Below, in pieces: positions 21,422 to 31,463 of a stretch of DNA of 64,000 nucleotides. The DNA lies in assembly GCA_036365515.1 (NCBI GenBank), contig CM070875.1:88984128-89048127 (forward strand), read 5' to 3'. The first letter of the stretch is position 1. Every line of letters begins with the position of its first letter. Source of the stretch: Torymus aiolomorphi. Its lineage: Eukaryota; Arthropoda; Insecta; Hymenoptera; Torymidae. A program made the translations under genes and the position numbers. A model generated the notes under the pieces. That model saw only the letters and a program-made list of their open reading frames with translations, ran no database searches and had not been told where the DNA came from.

Positions 21422-22508
21422 TCAGATGTTTTCAAGCTCGCTTGCTTTTACCCACGAGTTAAATTCAGCAGGGTAACCGAGCCACTTAACGAGTGCTCTC
21501 TTTTTAGCGCCCCGGCCTTCTGTGCGTATGACGCGCTCGACTTTGAAACGCTTATCGGGCGCGAGGCGTTCGTGACCGACAAACACGAGCTCCTCGGGAT
21601 AAAAGAAACCGTCGATAATTTCTTCGTTCAAATCTTCGAGCACGTATGTATAGAGATTTTGACGCGTCGAAACGCGGATTATCTTGAACACTTCTTCGCT
21701 AAAATTTTTTCGTATCCTCTCTCAAAGGTGTTCTTGGTTCGACTGATGCGCACGAGGTTGCCCACCTTGAATTTAGGCAGCGCCGGTGCTCGCCTTCGAT
21801 AATTGGAGCTCGCGCGTTTGGCTAAATTTTCGATCGCTGTAGGCGCGTTGTACAATGTGACATCGATAGGTCTCATGCGCGTACCACTGTGTAGCATGCG
21901 ATTGTAAGCGTGTACAATCTTTTGCACGACATCGATGTATCTCTTTGTGTTACTATGAGAAAAGTATCGCCAGATTTGCTCGCGTAACGTTTTGTTGAGT
22001 CTTTCGACCACCGCTGCTTTAATGTCGGGGTTGCGAGCGACTCTGAATGTTATCTCTTTTCGGCGGAGGAGCGCCTGAAATGCTGAACCGGTAAACTCTT
22101 TGCCTCGATCGGTTTGCACGCATACAGGCAGTCGGGGATGTGCTCGGTCGATAATCCATGCGAAGGCGTCGGCAACGTTGCGCGCGGTCTTATCTTTTAT
22201 CGGTTCCACCCATGCGTACTTACCGAGTACGTCAATCACCACTAGAATGTAGTTGTAACCGTCGTTGTAATCTTTTATCGTCGTGAGCTATAGCAAATCG
22301 ACCTCCCAAACATCGTCAATGTTCGTCACGTTGTAGCGTAATCATGGAAATCGCCTTCGTATCGGGTGATGGAGCGTGTAGGCATCTTGATTGCTCAGCC
22401 ACGAGTAAATTTTTTCTTTTCCTTTTTAGCTTTCAAGCGCACAAGATTGCGCGCCCCGGCGTAGCCAGCTTCATGCTGAAGGTCGTAGTATTGTTTTTCG
22501 TACGTCAT
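21422..22508 (-). pseudogene. Polinton integrase with chromodomain, broken
   Basis: Retroviral-type integrase that inserts the element. From ATG 22508 (MTYEKQYYDL). Core D-D-E: Asp in DVWEVDLL, Asp in VQTDRGKEF, Glu in AAVVERLNKTL. SH3-like KFKVGNLVRISRTKNTF follows, then a C-terminal chromodomain (FKVERVIRTEGRGAKKRALV, KWLGYPAEFNSWV), which in related integrases directs insertion to marked chromatin. Breaks: frame change near 22400 in an A/T run, two in-frame stops between there and 22243, and a 1-bp change near 21707 in an A6 run. Confidence 0.92.
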
Positions 22509-22520
22509 TTTTTTTTTATT

Positions 22521-23201
22521 TTACAAACCAAGCGTGAGCCACTTTTTTTTCGCTTGTTTTTTACTGCGAGTCTGTATAGACGGCAGGGGTGATTCATGCT
22601 GTATAGGTCTGGATAGGCGACGTTTGGCCGAGCGCTGAGGATCCGTCAATATTTGGCCAATTTTTAAAACTGTTGGATTATTAATTAAATTTCCCGGTGT
22701 TTCGGAAGTTTTGAGAAATTTTGCAAATTCAATGCTGCCAACGGGCGCCTCCTCGTCCTTACTGTTCTTTTTCAATGCGTCGATGATTAACTCTGTTATA
22801 TTGGACCGAGCAATTACACGACCATCTATAGTGATGGTGCCCGAGTTATCCCACTTGAGACGCTCGGGTACAGTAACTTTCCAATGGCAAAGCAAGAGGC
22901 GAGCTTTGCGCGCGTATACTTTCGGTACGCCCACGAGTATGTCGTCCTTCGACAGCGGTGCAAGCGCCTCTTTGACCTCGTCTATTTCAGGGTGCTCCTC
23001 ACGCGCAGCGCTACGCTCGTTATCACGGAAGAAAAGATAGCGACGTAAAATCTGTAGATATTTTACGCACTTCTCGTAATTGTCTCTAGCTGCTTTTGAG
23101 CGTAAAACATCGTACATTTTACCGTCCAGATGAGAAAAATGATCACCTGGTGTTTGCAGAGTTTTTTCATTCGTATTCCTCGCCCCCTCCTCCTCCTCCA
23201 T
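22521..23201 (-). CDS. Conserved Polinton hypothetical protein
   Basis: Intact 226-codon ORF. Begins MEEEEGARN, then QTPGDHFSHLDGKMYDVL, a helical middle (YEKCVKYLQILRRYL), VPKVYARKARLLLCHW, DNSGTITIDGRVIARSNITE and a basic tail (KRRLSRPIQ, RSKKQAKKKW). I recognise it as a recurrent ORF of insect Polintons located between integrase and ATPase. Function unknown. Its start overlaps the upstream ORF's C-terminal extension by 139 bp, which suggests the upstream ORF lost its own stop. Confidence 0.7.
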   Translation of the reverse strand: MEEEEGARNTNEKTLQTPGDHFSHLDGKMYDVLRSKAARDNYEKCVKYLQILRRYLFFRDNERSAAREEHPEIDEVKEALAPLSKDDILVGVPKVYARKARLLLCHWKVTVPERLKWDNSGTITIDGRVIARSNITELIIDALKKNSKDEEAPVGSIEFAKFLKTSETPGNLINNPTVLKIGQILTDPQRSAKRRLSRPIQHESPLPSIQTRSKKQAKKKWLTLGL

Positions 23202-23614
23202 GACTTTATCTCAAATATTTTTGAGATAAGCGCTCCTACGATCGGAGCGAGTAAGAGTGGTAAAAACGACCCGCCGTTTTGTATAATGACACGTTTCTTC
23301 GATTTCCAAGTACCGCTGCCTCTATTACCAGTACTGATCAGCTTACGCAGCGTTTGCTTATGTTTACGCAATCGGTCCTTTTCGGAATCGCTTAGTTTTA
23401 CGACGCCCTGCAAAACGTTCAACACACACTCGCATATGCATCTGACGAGAGGTTTATCAGCTGTGCGCGCTATAGCAACGCGGTGTCTTTTGTCCCCATG
23501 ACAAAGAGCGTTCAAGAGAGCAAGGTTTCTTTTCGAGAAATGTTTACCGCAGGCTACCGCTTTACGACCTATCGGCGTCATAGTTTTTTCCCGACTGATT
23601 AACGCACGCCTCAT
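23063..23614 (-). CDS. Small basic Polinton protein with hydrophobic C-terminal segment
   Basis: The conserved part is residues ~1-133: Arg/Lys/His-rich (KHFSKRNLALLNALCHGDKR, LSDSEKDRLRKHKQTLRKLI) followed by GGSFLPLLLAPIVGALIS, a membrane-type segment at ~23230-23285. The remaining ~50 codons overlap the next gene in another frame and look like read-through past a lost stop. ATG 23614 overlaps the ATPase stop. Possibly a membrane-active virion component; this is inference from composition. Confidence 0.65.
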   Translation of the reverse strand: MRRALISREKTMTPIGRKAVACGKHFSKRNLALLNALCHGDKRHRVAIARTADKPLVRCICECVLNVLQGVVKLSDSEKDRLRKHKQTLRKLISTGNRGSGTWKSKKRVIIQNGGSFLPLLLAPIVGALISKIFEIKSWRRRRGRGIRMKKLCKHQVIIFLIWTVKCTMFYAQKQLETITRSA

Positions 23615-24227
23615 TCACCGGAATTGGGAATTATGTTTGCTCGAAATCTAAACTCGTCTAAGCAGACTTGAGAGAGATCGATAAAAAGATAGGAGTGAGG
23701 TTCACGCGTGGCGTCTAGATAGGCCTCGCGCAAAAAAGCCGAGTCTTCTGGAAAAATTTGTCTCGCGAGGTGCTGTATTTGTGCTCTGTCGCGAGGATTT
23801 TTGAACAATACCAGATACTTGGTATTCAAACTAATGTCGCGCTGTGCCTTATCTTTGTGAAATACGTTTTGCGTAACGAATATTACGCTAATATTTTTGT
23901 GATGACTACCCTTTGTAAATAAATCTAAAATAACATGGCTCGACGATTAACGCATGAGGTCGTCGAGAATGAGTAATTTTTTTTCTCATTGTCACTCGAG
24001 TAATCCACTATCTGTGGAAGGCCCTCTCGAAACTCGCTGGGTGACCCGTTGGGTTTAAAATCTCGTCTGTAGGCGTCTTGCCATTCTGCGTAATAAAATA
24101 GGACGCGGTCGAAACGTGCGTCGCAGACCTCTGGCAGGTAGGCGAGAAAGCTTTTAAATAAAGTTTTATCGCAGCCTGTGGGGCCGCACACGCAGCAAGT
24201 AAAAGGATGCTTCCATCGCGTGTCCAT
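23611..24227 (-). pseudogene. Packaging ATPase (FtsK/HerA class), broken
   Basis: Predicted motor that would move DNA into capsids. Walker A at residues 15-22 reads GPTGCDKT, where the invariant Gly before Lys is Asp. Walker B LLILDDLMR lies near 23970 and a sensor-like VIFVTQN near 23880. The N-terminal part ends early because of a frame change at the A/T run near 23980, and a TAA lies within the second frame at about 23948. The C-terminus runs to 23611. Start ATG 24227 follows a TATA-like TTTAAAAAAGGG about 40 bp upstream. Two independent kinds of damage mean it is inactive. Confidence 0.88.
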
Positions 24228-24743
24228 GTTTACGACTCGAATAAAGAAAATTACACGCGTGCACCCTTTTTTAAACCCTTAACTCGCTCACGCGCTCAGC
24301 TGACCATGAAGTACGTGGAAAACATCGCCGCATATAGCAATGTTACGATATTTACGATCCCCGCGGCGGCGGGGCGGCGGGCGCGCGCGCGCGCGCGGAG
24401 ATCACCATATCGCCGCGGTGGTGACTTCCGCGGTGGTGACTTCCACAGTCATTAGCATACTCCGGCCCGCGCGCGCGGATAAGTATATTTACCGCGTTGA
24501 TCAGGTAACTTTCGCGGATATAAGCAACCATCGCTGCGTGTTTAACCATTGTTCCGTTGATCTCCGCGGCGCGCGCACGCGGGTTAGCTGATCACCGCTA
24601 TGAATAGGTACATGGGATGAGGGAATATGGGTGGAAAATAATTAACACGTAAAAAAAAGTTTACATATCTACAATACATTTTTTATTATTATGAAAAAAT
24701 ATACAAAAGTTACAATATTCATCGCATTAAAATATAGAATTAT
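24228..24743 (-). promoter_or_regulatory. GC-rich spacer between polymerase and capsid-side genes
   Basis: No gene. 24360-24600 is unusually GC-rich with (GC)n runs, a direct repeat of CGCGGTGGTGACTTC (near 24413 and 24428) and several short palindromes including GATCAC and CCGCGG. On the minus strand it is the promoter region of the ATPase. The AATAAA complement at 24682-24687 is a likely poly(A) signal for the polymerase gene ending at 24744. Confidence 0.55.
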
Positions 24744-27700
24744 TCAATTGCGCTTATAGCCGAAAGGAAGCGAAACGTCGTGTTGGAAATATCTTCGCTT
24801 TCTCAGAACTATGGAACAGGATTTTTTTTCGCCGCGCGTGACGACCTCGTGCGTGCGAGTGCGTCTGATCGCATTGTATTTCAAAACGATAAACGAGCTC
24901 TCCTCGTCGTTATCGAAATACTCTGCTATCAAGCGCTCGATACTAGGGAAATTGATCTTGCTCGTATTGGTGCTATTAAGAGAAATTCCCTTTACTTTAC
25001 AGCACTCATGAGTGATGCCGGTCGATGGGACGAGCGCACGAAAGGCATAAAATTTCGGACCCCCGGAAAGAAAGCTGGTAATATAAGCTCCCTCTCCGTA
25101 GCCCTTGAGCTCGTCCGTCATGCTGCCGAGAAGAGTGCCTAAAGGAGGTCTATACTCTGAAGGGTCTTTTTCGCTGCACTTGAATATACACGAATCGGTA
25201 TCCAGGTAGAGAACGCGGTTGGCCGAAAGCTTTTCTATATACGAGTAAATCTTGAGACGCGCCTGCTCGGTGGTGTAGGCTGCTAGTACCACATTTGTGT
25301 TCGGCGACGACTCTACAGCGTCCTCTTTATAGCGCCAATTTGCGTACAAAAGATCCTCGCTAACCGGTAGCACGTCGAAAACTTCCTTGTCAGGCGTCGT
25401 GAGCAGTTTCAGCAGCCCCTCGCGCGTTTTGACCACTTCCGTTTGTTTTAAATTCGACCGTTGCCCAAACTTTCCCCAAAATGAATTTAAGCAGAGTTTT
25501 CCGACTGAACGTAAACCCGAATTTTTTTCAATCTTTTCCCGGTCTAATTCCTTCTTCGCGCTCGTACACGTCAATATAACGCTCCATGGTAGTATCGTCC
25601 GTACACCAAGACGGCCACCCGCTCGCTTGTTGTTTCAACCGAAGGAAGGTATTTACGTACGCGGCAAACAACCCACCCTCGCCGCTGCACTGGTCATACT
25701 GCGTGCTCTTATATTACCATATGACAAATATCTCAGTCACGCTGTAGCCCAATTCGATTGCTTTCTGTAATTCGTGAACTACCCATGTCCCGCTAAACTC
25801 ACGCTCGGCGACTTGTTCGTGGTTGCAGTCATCCTGACGCATTTCCTCACAACAGGAACGACAGAGACCAAAAATAAGGCGTCCGTGCATTTTTACCGGT
25901 AATACGGGCAATAATAAATTTCGCGGTGGCAAAATTTTGCATTTGACGAGCTCTTCGACGCACGCGAGATTGTTATTCTGGCCATCCGTTAACACGGCGC
26001 ATTCCGAGCCTATGTAAATGTGCGCGTGACTGATAGGAAAACGGCCTCGCTTACATATATACGGGTAATGAGAGCAAATATCAGTATATTTGATCTCTTC
26101 ACCCGGCTCTACAGTGCATGAGGTGACTATATTTTCAGTTCTCCCACCGAAAAACGCATCCCGCGGATTGAGCGTTATTCTACTCATTATCTGGTGAGTA
26201 TCCAGATACCGTACGAACTCGGGCTGTTGCCTTTTTATCCCATCGAATTCACACTCCCACATCTCGCGCACTTCGTAGCCGAGACTCCTCATTCGACCGA
26301 CTTTTACCTGTACACTTTCGTACGCCTGCGCATACGTTTGATTAAACTTATTTTTTACCGATTTTCGGTTGTTCGTAAAACAACGCGGGCAACCGTGCAC
26401 GTAACAACCTTGAAATTCAAAAACGATTCCCTTAGCTGCTTCTCCCTCTCCGGGAGGGAAAGCAGGTAGGTAACCGTCCACTAAAAATCCCTCGGGCAAG
26501 CGAAACTCACGCGTTCTCCCTGCATGTACGATCTCCCGACCGATCTCGCGCTCGCAATACAGCAGTCACTCTATTGATTTTTGCGAGTGTTTGTCAGCGC
26601 GCCTATAACCGGTCGGTGGAATTATTCCTATAGTATTCGGAACTAAAAAATTTTTACGAAAAACGTACGAACACGCCGACGTGATTGTACACGCTGATAC
26701 AAATGGGTCCGTTTCGCCTACCTCGAGAAAAATTTTTCGAAATTGTATACACGTGTGCCTCAGTATTTCCACGTCCATCTGGCAATATTCGACTATCTCT
26801 TTTTGAAAGTCGAATATATAGTCAGGACTTGTATTTTCATACCACTCGAGAAAAACGGCCCGCTGAGCTGGCGACATAGTGTCAGGGCAATAAAACTCTA
26901 GCGCTGGTAGAGGTCCAACGTACCGCTGGTTCTCGAGGGTGTTAAACAGATGTGGAAAATAGCCCTTCTTACTACTTTCGGGCAAACCGAAGGTAGCAGG
27001 TAGAGCCCTCAATTTCATTTGAAAATAGTTGATGCTGTCGATAAACTTGGTTCGTCCGTACTTCAACATTGTAATATTTTGACCGTTCAAAATGACGCTG
27101 GGAGCTGTGCGCTCAGAGTTTTCGGCCAATTCTTTTAAAATGAATTGAGCATCAAAAGCCTTGGCATTGTACGCGATGCATACAATTTCGGAAAATTCAG
27201 TACTTTCCCCAATGCACAAGCTCAAGAGCTGTTTTACCGGATCATCTGTGAAAATGAACTCGCGCACGCCACATTTGCTACAAATGACTTTAAGGTCGTC
27301 CACGTCTATGCAATCCATACAAAACTGATGCGCGACACAGAGATTCGGCACGTGAATTCGGGCATTTTCTCCATACGGCGTATCCTGACGGGTCTCAAAA
27401 TCGTAAAAAATGTATAAAAATTTTTTTTCCGCTTTCAAGTTCCCACCGCCACCACCACCACCAATTGGTTGCATGAAACATGCATGATTGAACATTCGAA
27501 GCTGCCGCTTCGAACATAGTTTACAATAACTAATACCACACTCGTGTTGACTGTGCTGCGTATTTACTATTTTTAAACAATTTTCGCATAGCCGCACGAC
27601 GTCGCACACTTTGCAATTATTTTTTTTGTACGAACCCGCGCGCTTGTGATTAACGAAACAGCCATGCCCGAAAAATTTACGTCCGCACTCTGCGCACTCT

Positions 27701-28485
27701 ATCATTTCTACACCGTCACTCCTACATGGAGGTGTAACAAAGCAAGATTCACAAGTTCGTTTACACTTGTGGTGCCCAATACGGCGAAAACCCTTGTTAT
27801 AATAAGAGCAAAAAAATTTTGACCCGGCCGCAGCAAATAAATTAGTGATCACGTTAAAGTGTCTAGACTGCTCCTCAAAGATTAAATAAATGACACCGTG
27901 AAGCGGTGCATTTAAATCTTGAATCTTGTTTCGACCGTCAAATAACGGAGGTTCGCTGCTACCCAAGTTACACTTTTCAAATATAACCATAGCAATACCC
28001 TCCGCAGCAAAAAAATCTTGAAACGCCGTCAACTCGTGGAATCCACACCTCTCTAGCGGTAAAATTACTCCTGCATCGTGCACGAGGTTCTCTGCGCGCT
28101 CTTTCTGTAATTTTCGCCGACCATCGCGGATTACGCGCCACTCGTCGCGCGTCACACCGCATTCGGATGTTTTAAGAGCTAAGTGTGCTCTCGCTGCTAC
28201 GAGCGCGCGCGGCAAACATAAATTGTCCTCGTTTTTTATTGTTACGATCGACCGTTTACGAAGACTACCTATGCTTAGCGCTTGTTCTGGTCATGCTCCC
28301 CCTGCGCCAACAGGCATTTCAACGTAATATATTTGTAAGGCTAGTGTGTCATCAATACCTAAAACTACGTTACTTTGACTTATAGAATTTATCAAATTCC
28401 ATAAATCTAAGTGACTGAAATTTTCAATAGGCCTGAACGACAACCCTCCGGGACCCCGCGCAAACCGATCACTACGAATACTCAC
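24744..28485 (-). pseudogene. Protein-primed type B DNA polymerase, broken
   Basis: Replicates the Polinton. Over 1,200 codons. The N-terminal block is recognisable from RSDRFARGPGGLSFRP (about 28485); the true start is unclear, because no ATG is seen in frame and the frame is open up to ~28650. Cys/His clusters (C-x2-C pairs, 27510-27760) precede Exo I YDFET (~27402), Exo II YNAKAFDAQF (~27168) and Exo III YCQMD (~26787). Polymerase motifs: A DICSHYP (~26082; usual SLYP), B KLCLNSFWGKFG (~25499), C YLDTDS (~25202). Breaks: in-frame TGA at 28291-28293, TGA at 26566-26568, TAA at 25714-25716, and a 1-bp frame change near 25545. The catalytic residues themselves are intact. Confidence 0.93.
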
Positions 28486-28916
28486 GCAGATTAATGCGCT
28501 AACTCGGGCCCAGCGCTCGGGCCCAGCGTCAGCCCCGTCGTCGCGCGTGATGCTGCTACTGCTGCTGTGTCTGCTGTTGCTTCTGCTACGACCTTCACCA
28601 GCGCCTACCTGAAGAGGGGATTGACGGGCCTCTAAATGAATAAAATGAATTGTCGTCAGTTTTTAATATTATTTAAACATTTCTCTTTTTTAGTCATTTT
28701 CTATTCTTCCGGTAGCCCGCGAAAACTCTCACTTACACGTACTAATAGATCCGCAAGATTTATTTCCGTATACAACGGCGAAAATATATTTTCCGCCTGG
28801 TCATGGAACCAACGCGCGTGGTGCATGGAGTATATTCAAAAACCGCTCGTAAACCCCAGGTATATCGGGAATGTCATAGGGCTAGTGGTACGATATACTA
28901 TCCTGATGTCTTATGA

Positions 28917-28995
28917 CTAAAAAAGAAAAATATTTTTTTTTCAACAACATGCTCTTTTTTTTACATTACAAAAAAGAAAAATTAATTTAACTTAC
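28917..28995 (-). other. Spliceosomal intron 2 of the PAH-like gene
   Basis: 79 bp, donor GTAAGT after ...AATGAGC, acceptor TTTTCTTTTTTAG. Phase 1 on both sides; the frame reads on into the PAH-like segment. Confidence 0.7.
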
Positions 28996-29592
28996 GCTCA
29001 TTTATACGCAGATGAACTTCCTCCCACGGGTTAAAGTTATTATCTTATGCTCCGGGATCTCCAAGGTAAAAATTGCTCAAGATGTTGTAGCGATTTTCCG
29101 CGGGATTCGCGATGCCTACATCTACCGACGCCTGATGAGGATCGCTTAAAAACGCCCGGTGAACGGCTTCCCCCAGCTCCACGTATGGCGATAACGCCTC
29201 TAGTATATACTCGCGCTCATTTTCTGCCACATCAATTTCTAGATTCGCCCTTTCATGGTCCTCCGCATTAATAAGGTTCGGGCTTACGGGGAGCTCCTCT
29301 TCGCTGTCAGACACCGCTTCTGTAGGCTGATTATTGACGGAAAGAGGTGCGTTGTGTACGTCGGCAATCCAGATTTGCTGCTGCTGCTGCGGGCTACTGT
29401 CATCAGCCTCGTCGCTATCAGTGTCAAACCACAGCCTGCGAGCTACAGGATTTTGTCGTCCATCAGTGCGGACCGAACCGCTTGCCACCCCATCTGCATT
29501 CCACTCAAAGTGAGTGGCGTCGCTGCTCTCCTCGTCATCAGCTTCGATATTTTCGATATCAGAATCGCTGTCGCGCAGTAAATCTTCTAAGG

Positions 29593-29669
29593 CTGGAAAA
29601 AAAATGTTTTTAGAGAACTAAATTTTTAAAAAAAAATTAGGAAAAATATTAAAAATTTTTTTCACTTAC
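29593..29669 (-). other. Spliceosomal intron 1 of the PAH-like gene
   Basis: 77 bp, donor GTAAGT after ...CTATTGG, acceptor TTTTTTTTCCAG. Joining the exons keeps one frame across the junction (ELL then EDLLRDSDSD). Confidence 0.75.
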
Positions 29670-30128
29670 CCAATAGCTCCTCGTACTCGCTCATGAGCTT
29701 TCTAAAAACAGGCAATCTGTCCAAGTTGTACTCGACCACAAATTCCCCGATGGTACGCTGTACATCTCGCGAATGCCTGAACGTGCGGAATAATCTTGCT
29801 ATCGCCCGATAGCCAGTCAGCCATAACAAGCGTCGTAACTGATTGACAAGTTCCGTGGATGACAACGTCCTCAGACGTGTACGTCACGCGTCGCCTCTAC
29901 TGTAGCGTGATTGCGCTGCGAGACGCAATACGGCTTCCCGTAAACTTTTACAAGCGACAAAATTCTCCATGATGACGCTTCTCGTTCGAAACAAAGACTG
30001 GTAGGACCATAAGTGGCTCTCACCTCTTTTATAGCACGACTTTTTGGTGGCGTCAACGGCGTCGAGTGTTTTGAATACAGTATACACGTGGTATCAGAAA
30101 ATACCTTTCCCTCGGGGTTTTTGGCCAT

Positions 30129-30502
30129 CTGTTTACGTTATGTACTCGAGTCGTCTCTGGAAAATCTCACCAAAGCGCAAGAGGTAACTTTTTTCCTTTA
30201 AAAATGTGTAGCTGTGTGAAAAATAACCCCGAGTATTGCTATGCGAGATCGCGTGACAGAAACCCCGGTGCGCAAGCTTTACACACGAAACATCCTGTTG
30301 CGGGGCTGCTACCGTGATATATTGTTTCGAAAAAACAACGGGGTCTTACTTTCTTCGCAGCGGATGCAAGTTTCGAGGATAACCCCTTGGAATTATTGCA
30401 TGGTCCTGTCACGTACCGATAGTTTAGCTCGAAAGGTTTTCGTCACGCGTGCCGACGGGTTTGAAGAAAAATTGAGAATCCCCGCGAAGCGGGGTACGAA
30501 TA
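30129..30502. other. Polinton intergenic region
   Basis: No convincing gene on either strand. A GC-rich hairpin CCCCGCGAAGCGGGG lies at about 30480-30494, just beyond the 3' end of the next minus-strand ORF. It may be an RNA 3'-end structure. Confidence 0.4.
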
Positions 30503-30841
30503 CTATGGCGGTCGTTCAGCTTTTCCGATAAGAAAAGAAACTCTACAGATGTTAAAAAATCTCTTCCTGTAAAAACCCGAAATATCCTTCCAAGGGTTGT
30601 TTTCTACGCCTACACGTGTTTCTGTTTTTCTCACGTGCAGATACTTAACTACTCGACCCGTGCGCGCGCTCGTAGAGCCAGAAACTTCTGCGAGATCGCT
30701 GTGCTTAAACCATGAAAGGCAAAACATATGCGCTTTCATCAGAGCGTTTGGAAACCTCGTCATGTCGTAAATTTCATTTTCGAAAAGCGTCGAAATACAG
30801 TCTTTCGTGGCATCCCCGAAAGAAAGATGTACCGACGACAC
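30503..30841 (-). CDS. Possible BEN-like DNA-binding ORF of the Polinton
   Basis: Open frame of 112 codons, displayed from a GTG. The nearest upstream ATG (about 30867) is in another frame (MSKKRKKAMCRR), so the N-terminus may be frame-shifted. The pattern VHLSFGD, then RFPNALMKAHMF, then SGSTSARTGRVV recalls the conserved spacing of BEN domains (HLGxG, FVKxLxxAVF, SxTGxxSxR). BEN domains occur in chromatin factors and in DNA-virus proteins, including poxviruses and polydnaviruses. The match is by eye and partial. It shares a short upstream region with the divergent gene at 30985. Confidence 0.4.
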   Translation of the reverse strand: MSSVHLSFGDATKDCISTLFENEIYDMTRFPNALMKAHMFCLSWFKHSDLAEVSGSTSARTGRVVKYLHVRKTETRVGVENNPWKDISGFYRKRFFNICRVSFLIGKAERPP

Positions 30842-30984
30842 ATTGCTTTTTTACGTTTTTTACTCATCCCCACTCTAGCTGGCCTCACTAACAGCAGTTT
30901 AATCCCCACCATCCCCGCACCAGCATCCCCGTGAACCTCCAACACTGTTAGCGAACATCGAGTCAGTCAGTCAGTCAGTCAGTT
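30842..30984. promoter_or_regulatory. Divergent intergenic region with (AGTC)5
   Basis: Lies between the minus-strand BEN-like ORF and the plus-strand gene at 30985. An AGTC tetranucleotide repeat occupies 30961-30982, immediately before the ATG. Likely bidirectional promoter and 5' leader by position only. Confidence 0.4.
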
Positions 30985-31420
30985 ATGGCCAGTCTCCAGC
31001 AGCAACTAGCCAGATTCGAAGCGCGTCTCGCCAAGTGGCAAAGAATCTCACTCAAAAATCGGCAAGCATTGACGATTTCAACTTCGAAGGAGGCCGTATA
31101 CACTGAACGGATAAGGCACGTGAAAGTGCTGAAACGCTTGCGCCAAAGACATCTCCGGCAGTGGCGGCGCAACCTGTTGGAACACCAGGCGAGAGCAGCA
31201 ACACCAATACCACCACCACCACCACCAGTACAACCATCACCAACCATCACCACCTACAGCACCTACCATCCAGGGGTGGTGTTTTGACTGCGGGCTGTAT
31301 CAACGTACAGCCCTAAATTGGGCGCGCTGTTGGCGGTGCGATATTCTACGGTGCCCTCAGTGCAGCAACAGTGCGAGCTGTCTGTGCTTGAGCGACCTGG
31401 ACAGCCCGCGCTCCCCATAA
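30985..31420 (+). pseudogene. Coiled/basic protein with C-terminal cysteine cluster
   Basis: ATG 30985 (MASLQQQLARFEARLAKWQR). Helical basic N-terminus (HVKVLKRLRQRHLRQWRRNL), a proline run (IPPPPPPPVQ), then a frame change near 31275, after which the next frame encodes WCFDCGLYQ, CWRCDILRCPQC and SCLCLSDLD up to a TAA at 31418. The paired C-x2-C spacing suggests a zinc ribbon or similar metal-binding module. It sits on the strand opposite the core genes near the right inverted repeat. Function unknown. One 1-bp shift makes this copy abnormal. Confidence 0.6.
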
Positions 31421-31463
31421 AGCGCCTCGGTGATTAGTGTGTGTAGTGTAGTATTCCAGGGCG

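Larger units (their letters stand above)
28701..30128 (-). pseudogene. Three-exon PAH-like accessory gene of the Polinton
   Basis: Reconstructed on the minus strand. Exon 1 30128-29670 starts MAKNPEGKVF, with a frame change near 29875, and ends SEYEELL. Intron 29593-29669 (77 bp, GTAAGT...TTCCAG). Exon 2 29592-28996 is acidic and disordered (DSDSDIENIEADDEE, QQQQQ). Intron 28917-28995 (79 bp, GTAAGT...TTTTAG). Exon 3 28916-28701 contains VYERFLNILHAPRALV, a frame change near 28806, then NIFSPLYTEINLADLL and RGLPEE. Exon phases match at both joins. Exon 3 resembles a paired amphipathic helix (PAH) of Sin3/GON4L type, a protein-interaction module of transcription corepressors. Other damage: TAA 29045-29047, TAG 28882-28884. 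The identity is inference; the introns are strong. Confidence 0.6.

Noticed and set aside
28600..28660. CTTCAG/GTAGGC as an intron donor creating an N-terminal exon of the polymerase
   Set aside because: No acceptor with a matching phase was found and Polinton polymerases are normally intronless; the polymerase start was left uncertain.
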